From Acidobacteriota bacterium (lineage in GTDB: Bacteria; Acidobacteriota; UBA6911; RPQK01), in assembly GCA_003819755.1 (NCBI GenBank), contig RPQK01000236.1:1-9696 (forward strand): a stretch of DNA of 9,696 nucleotides. The letters are read 5' to 3'. The notes under the pieces are model-generated. The model worked only from the letters and a program-made list of their open reading frames with translations, was not told the DNA's origin and searched no databases. Below are positions 1 through 6,062 of this stretch, piece by piece (positions within the stretch are counted from its first letter, which is position 1; each line of letters starts with the position of its first letter). A program made the translations under genes and the position numbers.

Positions 1-504
1 CTTGTAGAGGTCGTGCCATGCTTTGTCGCGGTCATTCAAGGCCACGTAGATGGTGTCGGGATCCGATCGCGGCACCGCCTGGATCTGTGCTTGTACCTGC
101 TTGGCATCGGTCAGATTGCGAGCCGGAGGCGCTTCCGATCCGGCAGCCGGCGGGTCAGCGGGATTGACGGCGAAGACGTTGTAGTTCTCGTCTCCGGCCT
201 GGTCCTGGACGAACAGGATGTACTTGCCGTCCCGGCTCCAGAAGTATCCCGGGATCGGCCGCTTGGTATCCGCGGTAACAAGCCTGGCCTTGTCAAAAGG
301 CTCGTCAGCCTTCTTGACCCAAATATTCCTGGTCTTGTTCCAGGGCTTTATGAAAGCGATGTACTGCCCATCCGGAGAGAGCTGCGCGCCAATGATTTCC
401 GGGTCGCCAAAAAACAACTCGCGATCCAGGACGGGCGGCTGCTGAGCCAGCCCGACAGCGACAAGTGCGATAGCCGGCAGGCAGAACAAAAGGATGTATT
501 TCAT
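1..504 (-). CDS. S9-family peptidase (prolyl oligopeptidase / acylaminoacyl-peptidase type), N-terminal part
   Basis: The first 168 codons of a secreted serine peptidase are visible; the gene continues past the left edge, so the catalytic domain is not in view. The protein opens with a signal peptide (MKYILLFCLPAIALVAVGLA, then QQPPVLDRELFF). It then shows beta-propeller style segments: LSPDGQYIAF near residue 43, WSRDGKYILFV near residue 89, and NIWVKK and NYNVFAVNP strands. This pattern is known from the WD40-like N-terminal domain of S9 dipeptidyl/acylaminoacyl peptidases, which gates access of short peptides to a C-terminal Ser-Asp-His hydrolase domain. The start is well supported: GGAGGA (complement of 511-516) sits 6 nt before the ATG. 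The gene follows the M20 amidohydrolase on the same strand, separated by 191 bp that include a strong hairpin. Family assignment is fairly sure; substrate is unknown. A pure beta-propeller protein without the hydrolase domain cannot be excluded. Confidence 0.82.
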   Translation of the reverse strand, partial: MKYILLFCLPAIALVAVGLAQQPPVLDRELFFGDPEIIGAQLSPDGQYIAFIKPWNKTRNIWVKKADEPFDKARLVTADTKRPIPGYFWSRDGKYILFVQDQAGDENYNVFAVNPADPPAAGSEAPPARNLTDAKQVQAQIQAVPRSDPDTIYVALNDRDKAWHDLYK

Positions 505-610
505 GGATATTCCTCCAAAAGGTAAGGTAGCACGAGGCAAGTTTGCTCTGTTCGTCCTCGGCGCAGAATAACACCGCGGGACAGTGTGCAACAAGGGCGA
601 GGATTGAGAG

Positions 611-686
611 ACACAAGGGACACAAGGGACAGCAGGGACGCAGGTCGCTTCTGTCCCTGCTGTCCCTTGTGTCCCTTCTGTCCCTT
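611..686. repeat. Nonamer-based inverted repeat (hairpin) between S9 and M20 genes
   Basis: A perfect 25-bp inverted repeat pairs 615-639 with 653-677 around a 13-nt loop. The right side is four 9-nt words in a row, 651-659, 660-668, 669-677 and 678-686 (CTGTCCCTG, CTGTCCCTT, GTGTCCCTT, CTGTCCCTT); the left side carries the same words inverted. On the minus strand it begins about 10 nt after the M20 stop, so it could act as a 3' hairpin for that transcript. No U-tract follows it in either direction, so a classical intrinsic terminator is not supported. Confidence 0.9.
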
Positions 687-695
687 AACTGAAGC

Positions 696-2243
696 TCAGT
701 ACTCCACCCCCAACTGCTCCAGGTAGGTTTTGTACTTGCTCGGGTCGTAGCGCAGCTTCTGGAGCTCCGGGCGGAATCGTTCCATCTTCTCTCGATTCAG
801 CTCAACGGGCGGCTTGGTCCCCTCGGGTATCAAGGATTTCCACTGGGTGTCCCTGGTCTGCTCTCTGAAATACTGCTTGGCGTCAGCGAGCAGTGTCGGG
901 CCGAGAAGCACGTCGAGCGCGGTGAGCGCCTGGGCTTTCGCCCCGGCTGTCGACCCTTTGTGCGCGATCGGGGTTGCCATGGCGATTCCGCTCGACCAGT
1001 GGTGGCCCGTCATGCCCGGTATGTTGGCGGGGAAGCGAAGAACGACGGTTGGGAGATTCCACGACACCTCCGCGATGTCGTCCGAACCGGCATTTCGCCT
1101 GGCGTCCGATGGGGTCCGCAGTTCTGTGACGTCCCGGTTCAGGCCCTTCACCTCCACCTTCAGCTCGGTCTGTGCGGCCCGCGCCAGTTTCTCGTCGGCT
1201 GGGGACCATTCAGGAAGGCCGACACGCATCATGTTCGCCTGCAGGGCTTCCGCCAGCGGCTTACTGAAGTGCCCGGGCCAGGTCGCCGAGAGCACGCGCT
1301 CACTCATCGTCGTATCCGTCATCATGGCTGCTCCCGAGGCGATTCGGGTCCCCGTTTCATGCAATTCACGGATGCGGTCGTAGTCCCATTCACGGAAGAA
1401 GTACCAGACAGTCGCGAACGGTGGGACAACGTTTGGCTGATCACCGCCTTTCACGATCACATAATGCGATCGGTGCTCCGGGCGGAGATGCTCGCGCCGG
1501 TAATTCCAGCCGACATTCATCAATTCGACCGCGTCGAGGGCGCTGCGGCCCGCCCACGGCGCACCAGCCGAATGGGCGCTTCGCCCCTCGAAACTGTATT
1601 GAGTGGAAACGAGACCCGATCCGCTCGCACCGTAGGCGGTCGAGAAGTCGCTGCCGACGTGGCTGCTGAGCATGACGTCGACGTCCTTGAACAGCCCGGC
1701 CAGCACCATGTAGGTGCGGCTGGCCAGCAGCTCTTCCGCCACCCCGGGATAGACACGCACAGTCCCGGGTATCCGATACTTCTCCATGAGCTGCTTCAGG
1801 ACGATGGCGGCAGTGACGTTCACCGCCTGCTGAGAATTATGCCCTTCCCCGTGGCCGGGACCATTTTGAATGAGCGGCGCCCGGTAAGGAACGCCGGGCT
1901 TCTGCGAGGTCTCCGGCAGACCATCAATGTCGGCCATAAGACCGATCACCGGCTTCCCGGTTCCCCAACTGGCCACAAAGGCGGTCGGCATCCCCGCGAC
2001 TCCTCGTTCGACGCTGAAGCCGTTTTGCTTGAGCACTCCGGTCAGATAGTCGACCGTCTGGAATTCCTGAAAGCCCAGCTCGCTGAAACTGAAAATGGAG
2101 TCGACGATCTGCTGTGTCAGGACCGCCTTCGAATCGGCGAGTTGCATCGCCTCTTTCTTCAAGTCCTCCAGAGCCGGCGGCTGGGCCGGTGCTGACGATA
2201 AAACGGCGGACAGGACCAAAGTAAGCACTATCGTTCGAGGCAT
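696..2243 (-). CDS. Secreted M20-family amidohydrolase, AbgB-like
   Basis: A 515-aa exported metallo-amidohydrolase related to aminobenzoyl-glutamate utilisation protein B and other M20 amidases, expected to cleave an N-acyl amino acid or small peptide amide outside the cytoplasm. Residues 1-20 form a signal peptide ending APA/Q. Metal-site segments seen in order: GLMADIDGLPE (101-111), GHGEGHN (130-136), AEE (169-171), SSHVG (193-197) and GHHW (413-416). A dimerisation-type insert follows GRSAHSAGAPWAGRSALDA (220-238), with GDQPNVVPP at 267-275. In AbgB-type enzymes the second segment normally reads GHGCGHN; here Glu133 replaces the metal-ligand cysteine. The length is close to AbgB (about 480) plus the signal peptide and a C-terminal tail. 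The frame stays open to 2393, but that extension reads through a palindrome; AGAGGA at 2251-2256 fits the ATG at 2243 with a 7-nt gap. It is divergent from the nucleoside transporter. Confidence 0.9.
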   Translation of the reverse strand: MPRTIVLTLVLSAVLSSAPAQPPALEDLKKEAMQLADSKAVLTQQIVDSIFSFSELGFQEFQTVDYLTGVLKQNGFSVERGVAGMPTAFVASWGTGKPVIGLMADIDGLPETSQKPGVPYRAPLIQNGPGHGEGHNSQQAVNVTAAIVLKQLMEKYRIPGTVRVYPGVAEELLASRTYMVLAGLFKDVDVMLSSHVGSDFSTAYGASGSGLVSTQYSFEGRSAHSAGAPWAGRSALDAVELMNVGWNYRREHLRPEHRSHYVIVKGGDQPNVVPPFATVWYFFREWDYDRIRELHETGTRIASGAAMMTDTTMSERVLSATWPGHFSKPLAEALQANMMRVGLPEWSPADEKLARAAQTELKVEVKGLNRDVTELRTPSDARRNAGSDDIAEVSWNLPTVVLRFPANIPGMTGHHWSSGIAMATPIAHKGSTAGAKAQALTALDVLLGPTLLADAKQYFREQTRDTQWKSLIPEGTKPPVELNREKMERFRPELQKLRYDPSKYKTYLEQLGVEY

Positions 2244-2250
2244 AGTCATT

Positions 2251-2256
2251 TCCTCT
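2251..2256 (-). promoter_or_regulatory. Ribosome binding site that fixes the M20 start
   Basis: On the minus strand this reads AGAGGA, 7 nt before the ATG at 2243. A second in-frame ATG at 2249 would leave only 1 nt, and farther upstream starts (up to 2393) lie inside the palindrome, so 2243 is preferred. Confidence 0.65.
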
Positions 2257-2296
2257 CTGCCGGTGCATGTTACATGAACCTGTGCGTGCACGACTA

Positions 2297-2427
2297 AAAC
2301 AGAGCCGCAAGCGCAGCGTTTTTTTGCGGAGCGCGCCGGGTACGAACCAGAAGCACCGGCCCGCTGGTTGCTTCTGGTTCGTATCCGACGCACTTCCCAA
2401 AAACACGCCGCGCTTGCGGCTCTGTTT
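2297..2427. repeat. 131-bp near-perfect palindromic element, MITE-like
   Basis: Arms 2297-2355 and 2369-2427 are both 59 nt and align without gaps as inverted copies at 52 of 59 positions, around a 13-nt centre (2356-2368). The outer 18 bp and the inner 15 bp (TACGAACCAGAAGCA and its complement) are perfect; all seven differences fall in the middle, five of them transitions. GACT occurs just outside each end (2292-2295 and 2428-2431), a weak hint of target duplication. It lies in the divergent gap between the M20 and CNT genes, so any promoter for either gene must sit beside or within it. It encodes no protein; translations of both strands give mirror-like junk peptides. Confidence 0.9.
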
Positions 2428-2509
2428 GACTTGCATTAGACCCCGGCAATCAAAACCAGTGAAATCCTGCCTGCGATTCTCTATCCTTTACGCCGGAAAG
2501 GGGATTCGG

Positions 2510-3730
2510 ATGGAACGATGGATAGGACTGGCAGGTGCGGCGGTTCTGCTGGGAGTGGCCTTTCTGCTCTCCCGGAACCGAGCAGCCATAAAATGGAAGA
2601 CCGTCGGCTGGGGAATGGGCCTTCAGCTTCTCGTAGCGGTTTTCGTGCTGCGGTTGAGCCTTGGCAAGAACCTGCTCCAGGCCGCCGCTAATGGCGTGAC
2701 TCGACTCGTCCAGTTGGCCGATCACGGTTCCGGCTTCCTGTTTGGATGGCTCGTCACGGATCCCGCTCCGGAAAAGTTCGTCTTCGCGTTTAAAGTCCTT
2801 CCGATCGTGATCTTTATCTCCAGCCTGTTCAGCTGTCTGTACTACCTCGGAATCATGCAAATCGTGGTTGCGGCTATGGCCCGCGTGATGACTCGGCTCA
2901 TGGGGGTCAGCGGCGCCGAATCCCTCGCGGCCGCCGCAAACGTCTTCATGGGCCAGACCGAGGCGCCTATTGTGATCGCGCCGTACATTCCGGCTATGAC
3001 GGCCTCTGAACTCCTGGCTCTCATGGCCGGTGGAATGGCGACCGTTTCCGGTGCCGTGCTCGGCGGGTACGTCGCCCTCGGAATCGACCCCGCTTATCTT
3101 GTGACAGCGAGCGTCATGGCGGCCCCGGGATCGCTCGTCATGGCGAAGATCATCCTGCCCGAGACCGAGATCTCCCAGACGGCCGGGCGGGTCAGCTTGA
3201 AAATCGAGCGGACCGACAGCAATCTTATCGAGGCCGCCGCCCGGGGCGCTTCAGTAGGGGCCACGCTGGCGATCAACATCGCGGCCGTCCTGATCGCTTT
3301 CATCTCCCTGGTTTTCCTCATCAACGGGGTCTTGGGCTGGATCGGCGGCTGGATCGGGATTGACGTTAGCCTGCAGTCGATCTTCGGGTACGCGCTCTAC
3401 CCCCTGGCTTTCATAATGGGAGTACCGGCTGCGGACGCCAGTGCCGTTGGCCGGCTGCTCGGGTTGAAGCTCGTTTTGAACGAATTTGTGGCGTATGTGG
3501 ATCTTGCTCAACTCAAGGCCGCGCTGTCGCCACGTTCAGAGTTGATCGCCACGTATGCCCTTTGCGGTTTTGCGAACTTCTCGAGTATCGGGGTGCAGAT
3601 CGGGGGGATCGGGGGCCTTGCCCCCACGCGGCGATCGGACTTTGCGCGCCTGGGACTCCGGGCTCTCGCCGCCGGGTTCATGGCCAGCTGCCTCTCGGCC
3701 GCAATCGCCGGGGCAATAAGCGGGAAATGA
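2510..3730 (+). CDS. Concentrative nucleoside transporter, CNT/NupC family
   Basis: A 406-aa inner-membrane symporter expected to import nucleosides driven by a sodium or proton gradient. It is a full-length match in size to bacterial CNT proteins (about 400 aa). Diagnostic segments are all present: FAFKVLPIVIFISSL (93-107) with YYLGIMQ (111-117), GQTEAP (148-153), GGMATVSGAVLGGYVALG (174-191), NEFVAYVDL (324-332) and CGFANFSSIG (352-361) followed by QIGGIGGLAP. In structurally studied CNTs the Gln/Glu of GQTE, the Glu of NEFVAY and the Asn/Ser of FANFSS contact the nucleoside; all are conserved here. Substrate range (pyrimidine or purine) and coupling ion cannot be read off. The open frame extends back to 2267, but that part is palindrome-derived; AAGGGG at 2498-2503 lies 6 nt before the ATG at 2510. 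Carbonic anhydrase follows 55 bp later on the same strand. Confidence 0.93.
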   Translation: MERWIGLAGAAVLLGVAFLLSRNRAAIKWKTVGWGMGLQLLVAVFVLRLSLGKNLLQAAANGVTRLVQLADHGSGFLFGWLVTDPAPEKFVFAFKVLPIVIFISSLFSCLYYLGIMQIVVAAMARVMTRLMGVSGAESLAAAANVFMGQTEAPIVIAPYIPAMTASELLALMAGGMATVSGAVLGGYVALGIDPAYLVTASVMAAPGSLVMAKIILPETEISQTAGRVSLKIERTDSNLIEAAARGASVGATLAINIAAVLIAFISLVFLINGVLGWIGGWIGIDVSLQSIFGYALYPLAFIMGVPAADASAVGRLLGLKLVLNEFVAYVDLAQLKAALSPRSELIATYALCGFANFSSIGVQIGGIGGLAPTRRSDFARLGLRALAAGFMASCLSAAIAGAISGK

Positions 3731-3742
3731 GACATGATGCTA

Positions 3743-3774
3743 TACTCTAGTAATCCGACCAAGTTACTAGATTA
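3743..3774 (+). promoter_or_regulatory. AT-rich dyad, possible operator upstream of carbonic anhydrase
   Basis: Half-sites TACTCTAGTAA (3743-3753) and TTACTAGATTA (3764-3774) match inverted at 10 of 11 positions around a 10-nt spacer; the central 7 bp (CTAGTAA/TTACTAG) are perfect. It starts next to a -10-like TATACT (3741-3746) and its right end touches the Shine-Dalgarno AAGGAGA (3774-3780). This geometry suits a dimeric repressor, or an RNA stem beside the ribosome site. No good -35 is visible. The AT-rich composition stands out from the surrounding GC-rich DNA. The regulator is unknown. Confidence 0.5.
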
Positions 3775-3785
3775 AGGAGAGTATC

Positions 3786-4313
3786 ATGGACATTACTGAG
3801 GAAACCCTTGTCGCGAACCGCGACTATACCCGTCGTTTCACCTTCGGCAACCTGGCCATGCCGCCTTCCCGCCACCTGGCCGTGCTCGCCTGCATGGACG
3901 CCCGGCTGACCGTCGAGCAGCTACTCGGACTGAAGACCGGTGAAGCCCACATCATCCGAAACGCCGGCGGACTGGCGACGGAAGACGCCTTGCGCTCGCT
4001 GATCATCTCGCATCATCTCCTGGGGACGAAGGAGTTCATTATCATCAACCACACCGACTGCGGAATGCTCACCTTCAAGGACGAGGAACTGAAACGGCGA
4101 CTGGTAAAGCAAACCGGGAAAGAGGCGGAAACGCCTCTGCACTTCCACGCCTTCACGGATCTCGAGCGAAACGTGCGGGAACAAGTTCAGAAGGTGAAAT
4201 CTCACCCTTGGCTCCCGGGCAACATCCCGGTGCGCGGCTTCATCTACGACGTGAAGACGGGGAAACTGGAGGAAGTCCACACCACGACAGCGGAGCCAGC
4301 CGCCAGGCGTTAG
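3786..4313 (+). CDS. Beta-class carbonic anhydrase
   Basis: A 175-aa cytoplasmic zinc enzyme expected to interconvert CO2 and bicarbonate. The zinc ligands of the beta class are visible: Cys36 in ACMDAR (35-40), His89 and Cys92 in NHTDCGM (88-94). Asp38 and Arg40 form the usual catalytic dyad, and IIRNAGG (56-62) is the conserved loop. The short length and the C-terminal VPVRGFIYDVKTGKLEEV segment (within about 147-165) resemble the compact Cab-type clade known from Methanothermobacter and mycobacteria rather than the longer plant or E. coli Can type. Start choice is firm: AAGGAGA ends 5 nt before the ATG. It lies 55 bp after the nucleoside transporter but has its own dyad and -10-like element, so it may be transcribed separately. 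It ends facing the hydrolase across a palindrome. Confidence 0.95.
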   Translation: MDITEETLVANRDYTRRFTFGNLAMPPSRHLAVLACMDARLTVEQLLGLKTGEAHIIRNAGGLATEDALRSLIISHHLLGTKEFIIINHTDCGMLTFKDEELKRRLVKQTGKEAETPLHFHAFTDLERNVREQVQKVKSHPWLPGNIPVRGFIYDVKTGKLEEVHTTTAEPAARR

Positions 4314-4336
4314 CCAATGGACGATTGACGATTTCA

Positions 4337-4417
4337 TCCACGAACCAACACGAACGAACACGAACAAATACGTATTTGTTCGTGTTCGTTCGTGTTGGTT
4401 CGTGTTGGTTCGTGGAT
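4337..4417. repeat. Decamer-based perfect palindrome between convergent genes
   Basis: 4339-4404 is a perfect, loop-free 66-bp palindrome (33 bp per arm, centre between 4371 and 4372, reading AAATACGTATTT). The arms are built of 10-nt words: CGAACCAACA, CGAACGAACA, CGAACAAATA on the left; CGTGTTCGTT, CGTGTTGGTT, CGTGTTGGTT on the right. The right arm has one extra decamer, after which the flank GGTTCGTGGAT pairs with ATCCACGAACC at 4337-4347. It lies 25 nt after the carbonic anhydrase stop and just past the hydrolase stop, so it could separate convergent transcripts, but no T-tract is present. Confidence 0.92.
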
Positions 4418-4432
4418 AACCAAAACCACTGT

Positions 4433-5257
4433 CTAAGGTTTTACAAACCCCATCACCAGCTTCCTCACCGGGTCTCCTTCCCGCGCCATGCCGGCCAGGA
4501 TGCTCACGTGGTCTCGCCCGGGGATCATCTGTATCCGGACTAGTGTTCCTGCCTCCTTCAGCTTTTTTTCAAACCGCCGGGCTTGCACATCGATTGACGG
4601 GTAGTCGTTCTGCGCATAGAGAAGGAGGAAAGGTGTGGTCCGTTTCTTGACCAGCCGCGCCGGGGACGCCTCACTTAGTGTTTCGGGATCGGAACTGAAG
4701 ACCGGTTCGTACATCATTCGAGCGGTCACGCCCCCGAGGGTCAGATCGTAGACCCCGCTGATGCCGACGACGCCCTTGATGATGGCAGGCGTGAGTCCAA
4801 GCTCTTTCAGGTAGGTGGGGCCGACAGCCACCAGGGCGGACAGATGAGCCCCCGCCGAATGGCCGACCAGGTAAATGCGGTCGGGTGACCAGCCATACGT
4901 GCTCGAGTTTCGGTACAGCCAGGCTACCGCCCTGGCCACATCACGCGCATGCTCAGGGTGCATGACCTCCGGGGAGAGCCGGTAATTTACGACGGCGACG
5001 GCCACGTTCCGTGCCGACACCCCTTCCGCCAATTGCTCATACGCACCGGCATAGGCCGCCTTGTCTCCCCGCGTCCACGCCCCGCCGTGAACAAACACCA
5101 ACAAAGGAGACCCTTGCTCACGGGGCAGGTACAGGTCAAGAAGGTGCTTTTTCGGGTGGGCATCCGGCCCGCTGTAATAGCGAATATCCCGATACGTTCG
5201 AATGTCGCTGTTGTGGGACAATAGGAGGGCTGAAAGGACAAGGAGCGTAAGGCTCAT
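4433..5257 (-). CDS. Alpha/beta-hydrolase, esterase / kynurenine formamidase-like
   Basis: A 274-aa serine hydrolase of the HSL/BD-FAE-like carboxylesterase type. The oxyanion-hole motif HGGAW is at 57-61, the nucleophile elbow GHSAG at 132-136 (Ser134), and the likely acid and base are Asp218 in QNDYPS and His250 in GRDHVS. LDLYLP (40-45), NYRLSP (91-96) and ASPARLV (197-203) are typical family segments. Residues 1-14 are hydrophobic (MSLTLLVLSALLLS) but lack basic residues, so a signal peptide or membrane anchor is plausible but weak. An in-frame stop lies 18 nt upstream (5273-5275), so ATG 5257 is the first possible start; no convincing Shine-Dalgarno precedes it. The start codon overlaps that of the divergent ABC ATPase gene by two bases. 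Ester, lactone or formamide substrates are all possible. Confidence 0.9.
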   Translation of the reverse strand: MSLTLLVLSALLLSHNSDIRTYRDIRYYSGPDAHPKKHLLDLYLPREQGSPLLVFVHGGAWTRGDKAAYAGAYEQLAEGVSARNVAVAVVNYRLSPEVMHPEHARDVARAVAWLYRNSSTYGWSPDRIYLVGHSAGAHLSALVAVGPTYLKELGLTPAIIKGVVGISGVYDLTLGGVTARMMYEPVFSSDPETLSEASPARLVKKRTTPFLLLYAQNDYPSIDVQARRFEKKLKEAGTLVRIQMIPGRDHVSILAGMAREGDPVRKLVMGFVKP

Positions 5258-5960
5258 GGCTGTTTCATTATCTCACGGGCTCGGATCGGTGGCCCTCCGG
5301 GTGGACGACCTGAGCAAAGAATATCGGATGGGAACCAGGACGGTGATTGCGCTGGACCACGTCTCGCTGGACGTCGGCACGGGTACGTTCCTGGGTGTTG
5401 TCGGCCGTTCCGGCTCGGGGAAATCAACCCTCCTGAACCTGCTTGCCGGGCTCGACCGACCCTCGGCCGGAGCCATCTGGTTCGGCGATCAGAACCTCGC
5501 GGCCCTTCGATCCGACGGACTGGCTCGGCATCGCCGTCACACCGTGGGAATCGTCTTCCAGTCGTTTTATCTGATTCCGACGATGACGGCCCTTCAGAAC
5601 GTGGCCGTGGCGCTCGCTTTTGCCGGTGTGACCAGCGGACCAAGGCGCGAGCGCGCCGTGGAACTGCTTGGCTTGGTGGGACTGGGCGACCGCGCCGATC
5701 ATCGGCCGGCCGAACTATCCGGCGGCGAGCAGCAACGAGTTGCAATAGCGCGGGCCATGGCGAACAACCCGCAGTTCCTTCTCGCCGACGAGCCGACGGG
5801 AAACCTCGACAGCCGGACCGCCGAGGAGATTTTCGTGTTGTTGAAACGTCTGCACCAGGAAGGGCGGACGATCATCTGTATTACGCATGAAAAGGACTTG
5901 ATCGGGCAGTACGCCGACCGGCTTGTGACGCTGAAAGACGGCCGGTTGGCGGCGGAATAA
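5256..5960 (+). CDS. ABC transporter ATP-binding protein, MacB/LolD type
   Basis: A 234-aa cytoplasmic ATPase that should power the permease encoded just downstream. All nucleotide-binding motifs are intact: Walker A GRSGSGKST (50-58), Q-loop Gln102 in VFQSFYLIP, signature LSGGEQ (154-159), Walker B FLLADEP (174-180) with catalytic Glu179, D-loop NLDSR, and switch His211 in ITHEKD. NLDSRTAEEIF after Walker B is characteristic of the MacB/LolD/FtsE group, which drives mechanotransmission or lipoprotein-sorting systems rather than solute import. AAGGAG at 5240-5245 lies 10 nt before the ATG; the frame remains open upstream to 5202, but that section is antisense to the hydrolase. The permease starts 102 nt after the stop, with a 30-bp hairpin between them. 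Cargo is unknown. Confidence 0.95.
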   Translation: MAVSLSHGLGSVALRVDDLSKEYRMGTRTVIALDHVSLDVGTGTFLGVVGRSGSGKSTLLNLLAGLDRPSAGAIWFGDQNLAALRSDGLARHRRHTVGIVFQSFYLIPTMTALQNVAVALAFAGVTSGPRRERAVELLGLVGLGDRADHRPAELSGGEQQRVAIARAMANNPQFLLADEPTGNLDSRTAEEIFVLLKRLHQEGRTIICITHEKDLIGQYADRLVTLKDGRLAAE

Positions 5961-5961
5961 A

Positions 5962-6038
5962 GCTGCCCGCTGCCCACTGACCGCTGACCAACTTGCTTCC
6001 CGGGCTTTTGGTCAGCGGTCAGTGGGCAGCGGGCAGCG
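5962..6038. repeat. Heptad-based hairpin inside the ABC transporter operon
   Basis: 5962-5991 and 6008-6037 form a perfect 30-bp inverted repeat with a 16-nt loop. The right side is four 7-nt words, GTCAGCG, GTCAGTG, GGCAGCG, GGCAGCG (6011-6038); the left arm is their inverse. It begins 1 nt after the ATPase stop and ends 24 nt before the permease start. An intrinsic terminator here would cut the operon and no T-tract follows, so 3'-end protection of the ATPase message, partial attenuation, or a neutral insertion fit better. Confidence 0.92.
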
Positions 6039-6062
6039 CAATAGCCATCAGGAACCATCGCA

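Noticed and set aside
13..525. Plus-strand 170-aa open frame
   Set aside because: It is antisense to the S9 peptidase, which has a signal peptide, propeller motifs and a strong ribosome site on the minus strand.
960..2195. Plus-strand 411-aa open frame
   Set aside because: It lies wholly antisense to the M20 gene, has no family resemblance, and is a by-product of GC-rich codon bias.
2426..2454. CNT promoter with TTGACT as -35
   Set aside because: No acceptable -10 lies 16-18 nt downstream, and the hexamer is partly inside the palindrome end.
4339..4404. Intrinsic bidirectional terminator
   Set aside because: Position suits it, but there is no T-tract on either side and the stem is far longer and more AT/GC mixed than typical terminators; kept as a repeat.
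5962..6038. Intrinsic terminator after the ATPase gene
   Set aside because: No T-tract follows, and it would separate two genes that need each other.
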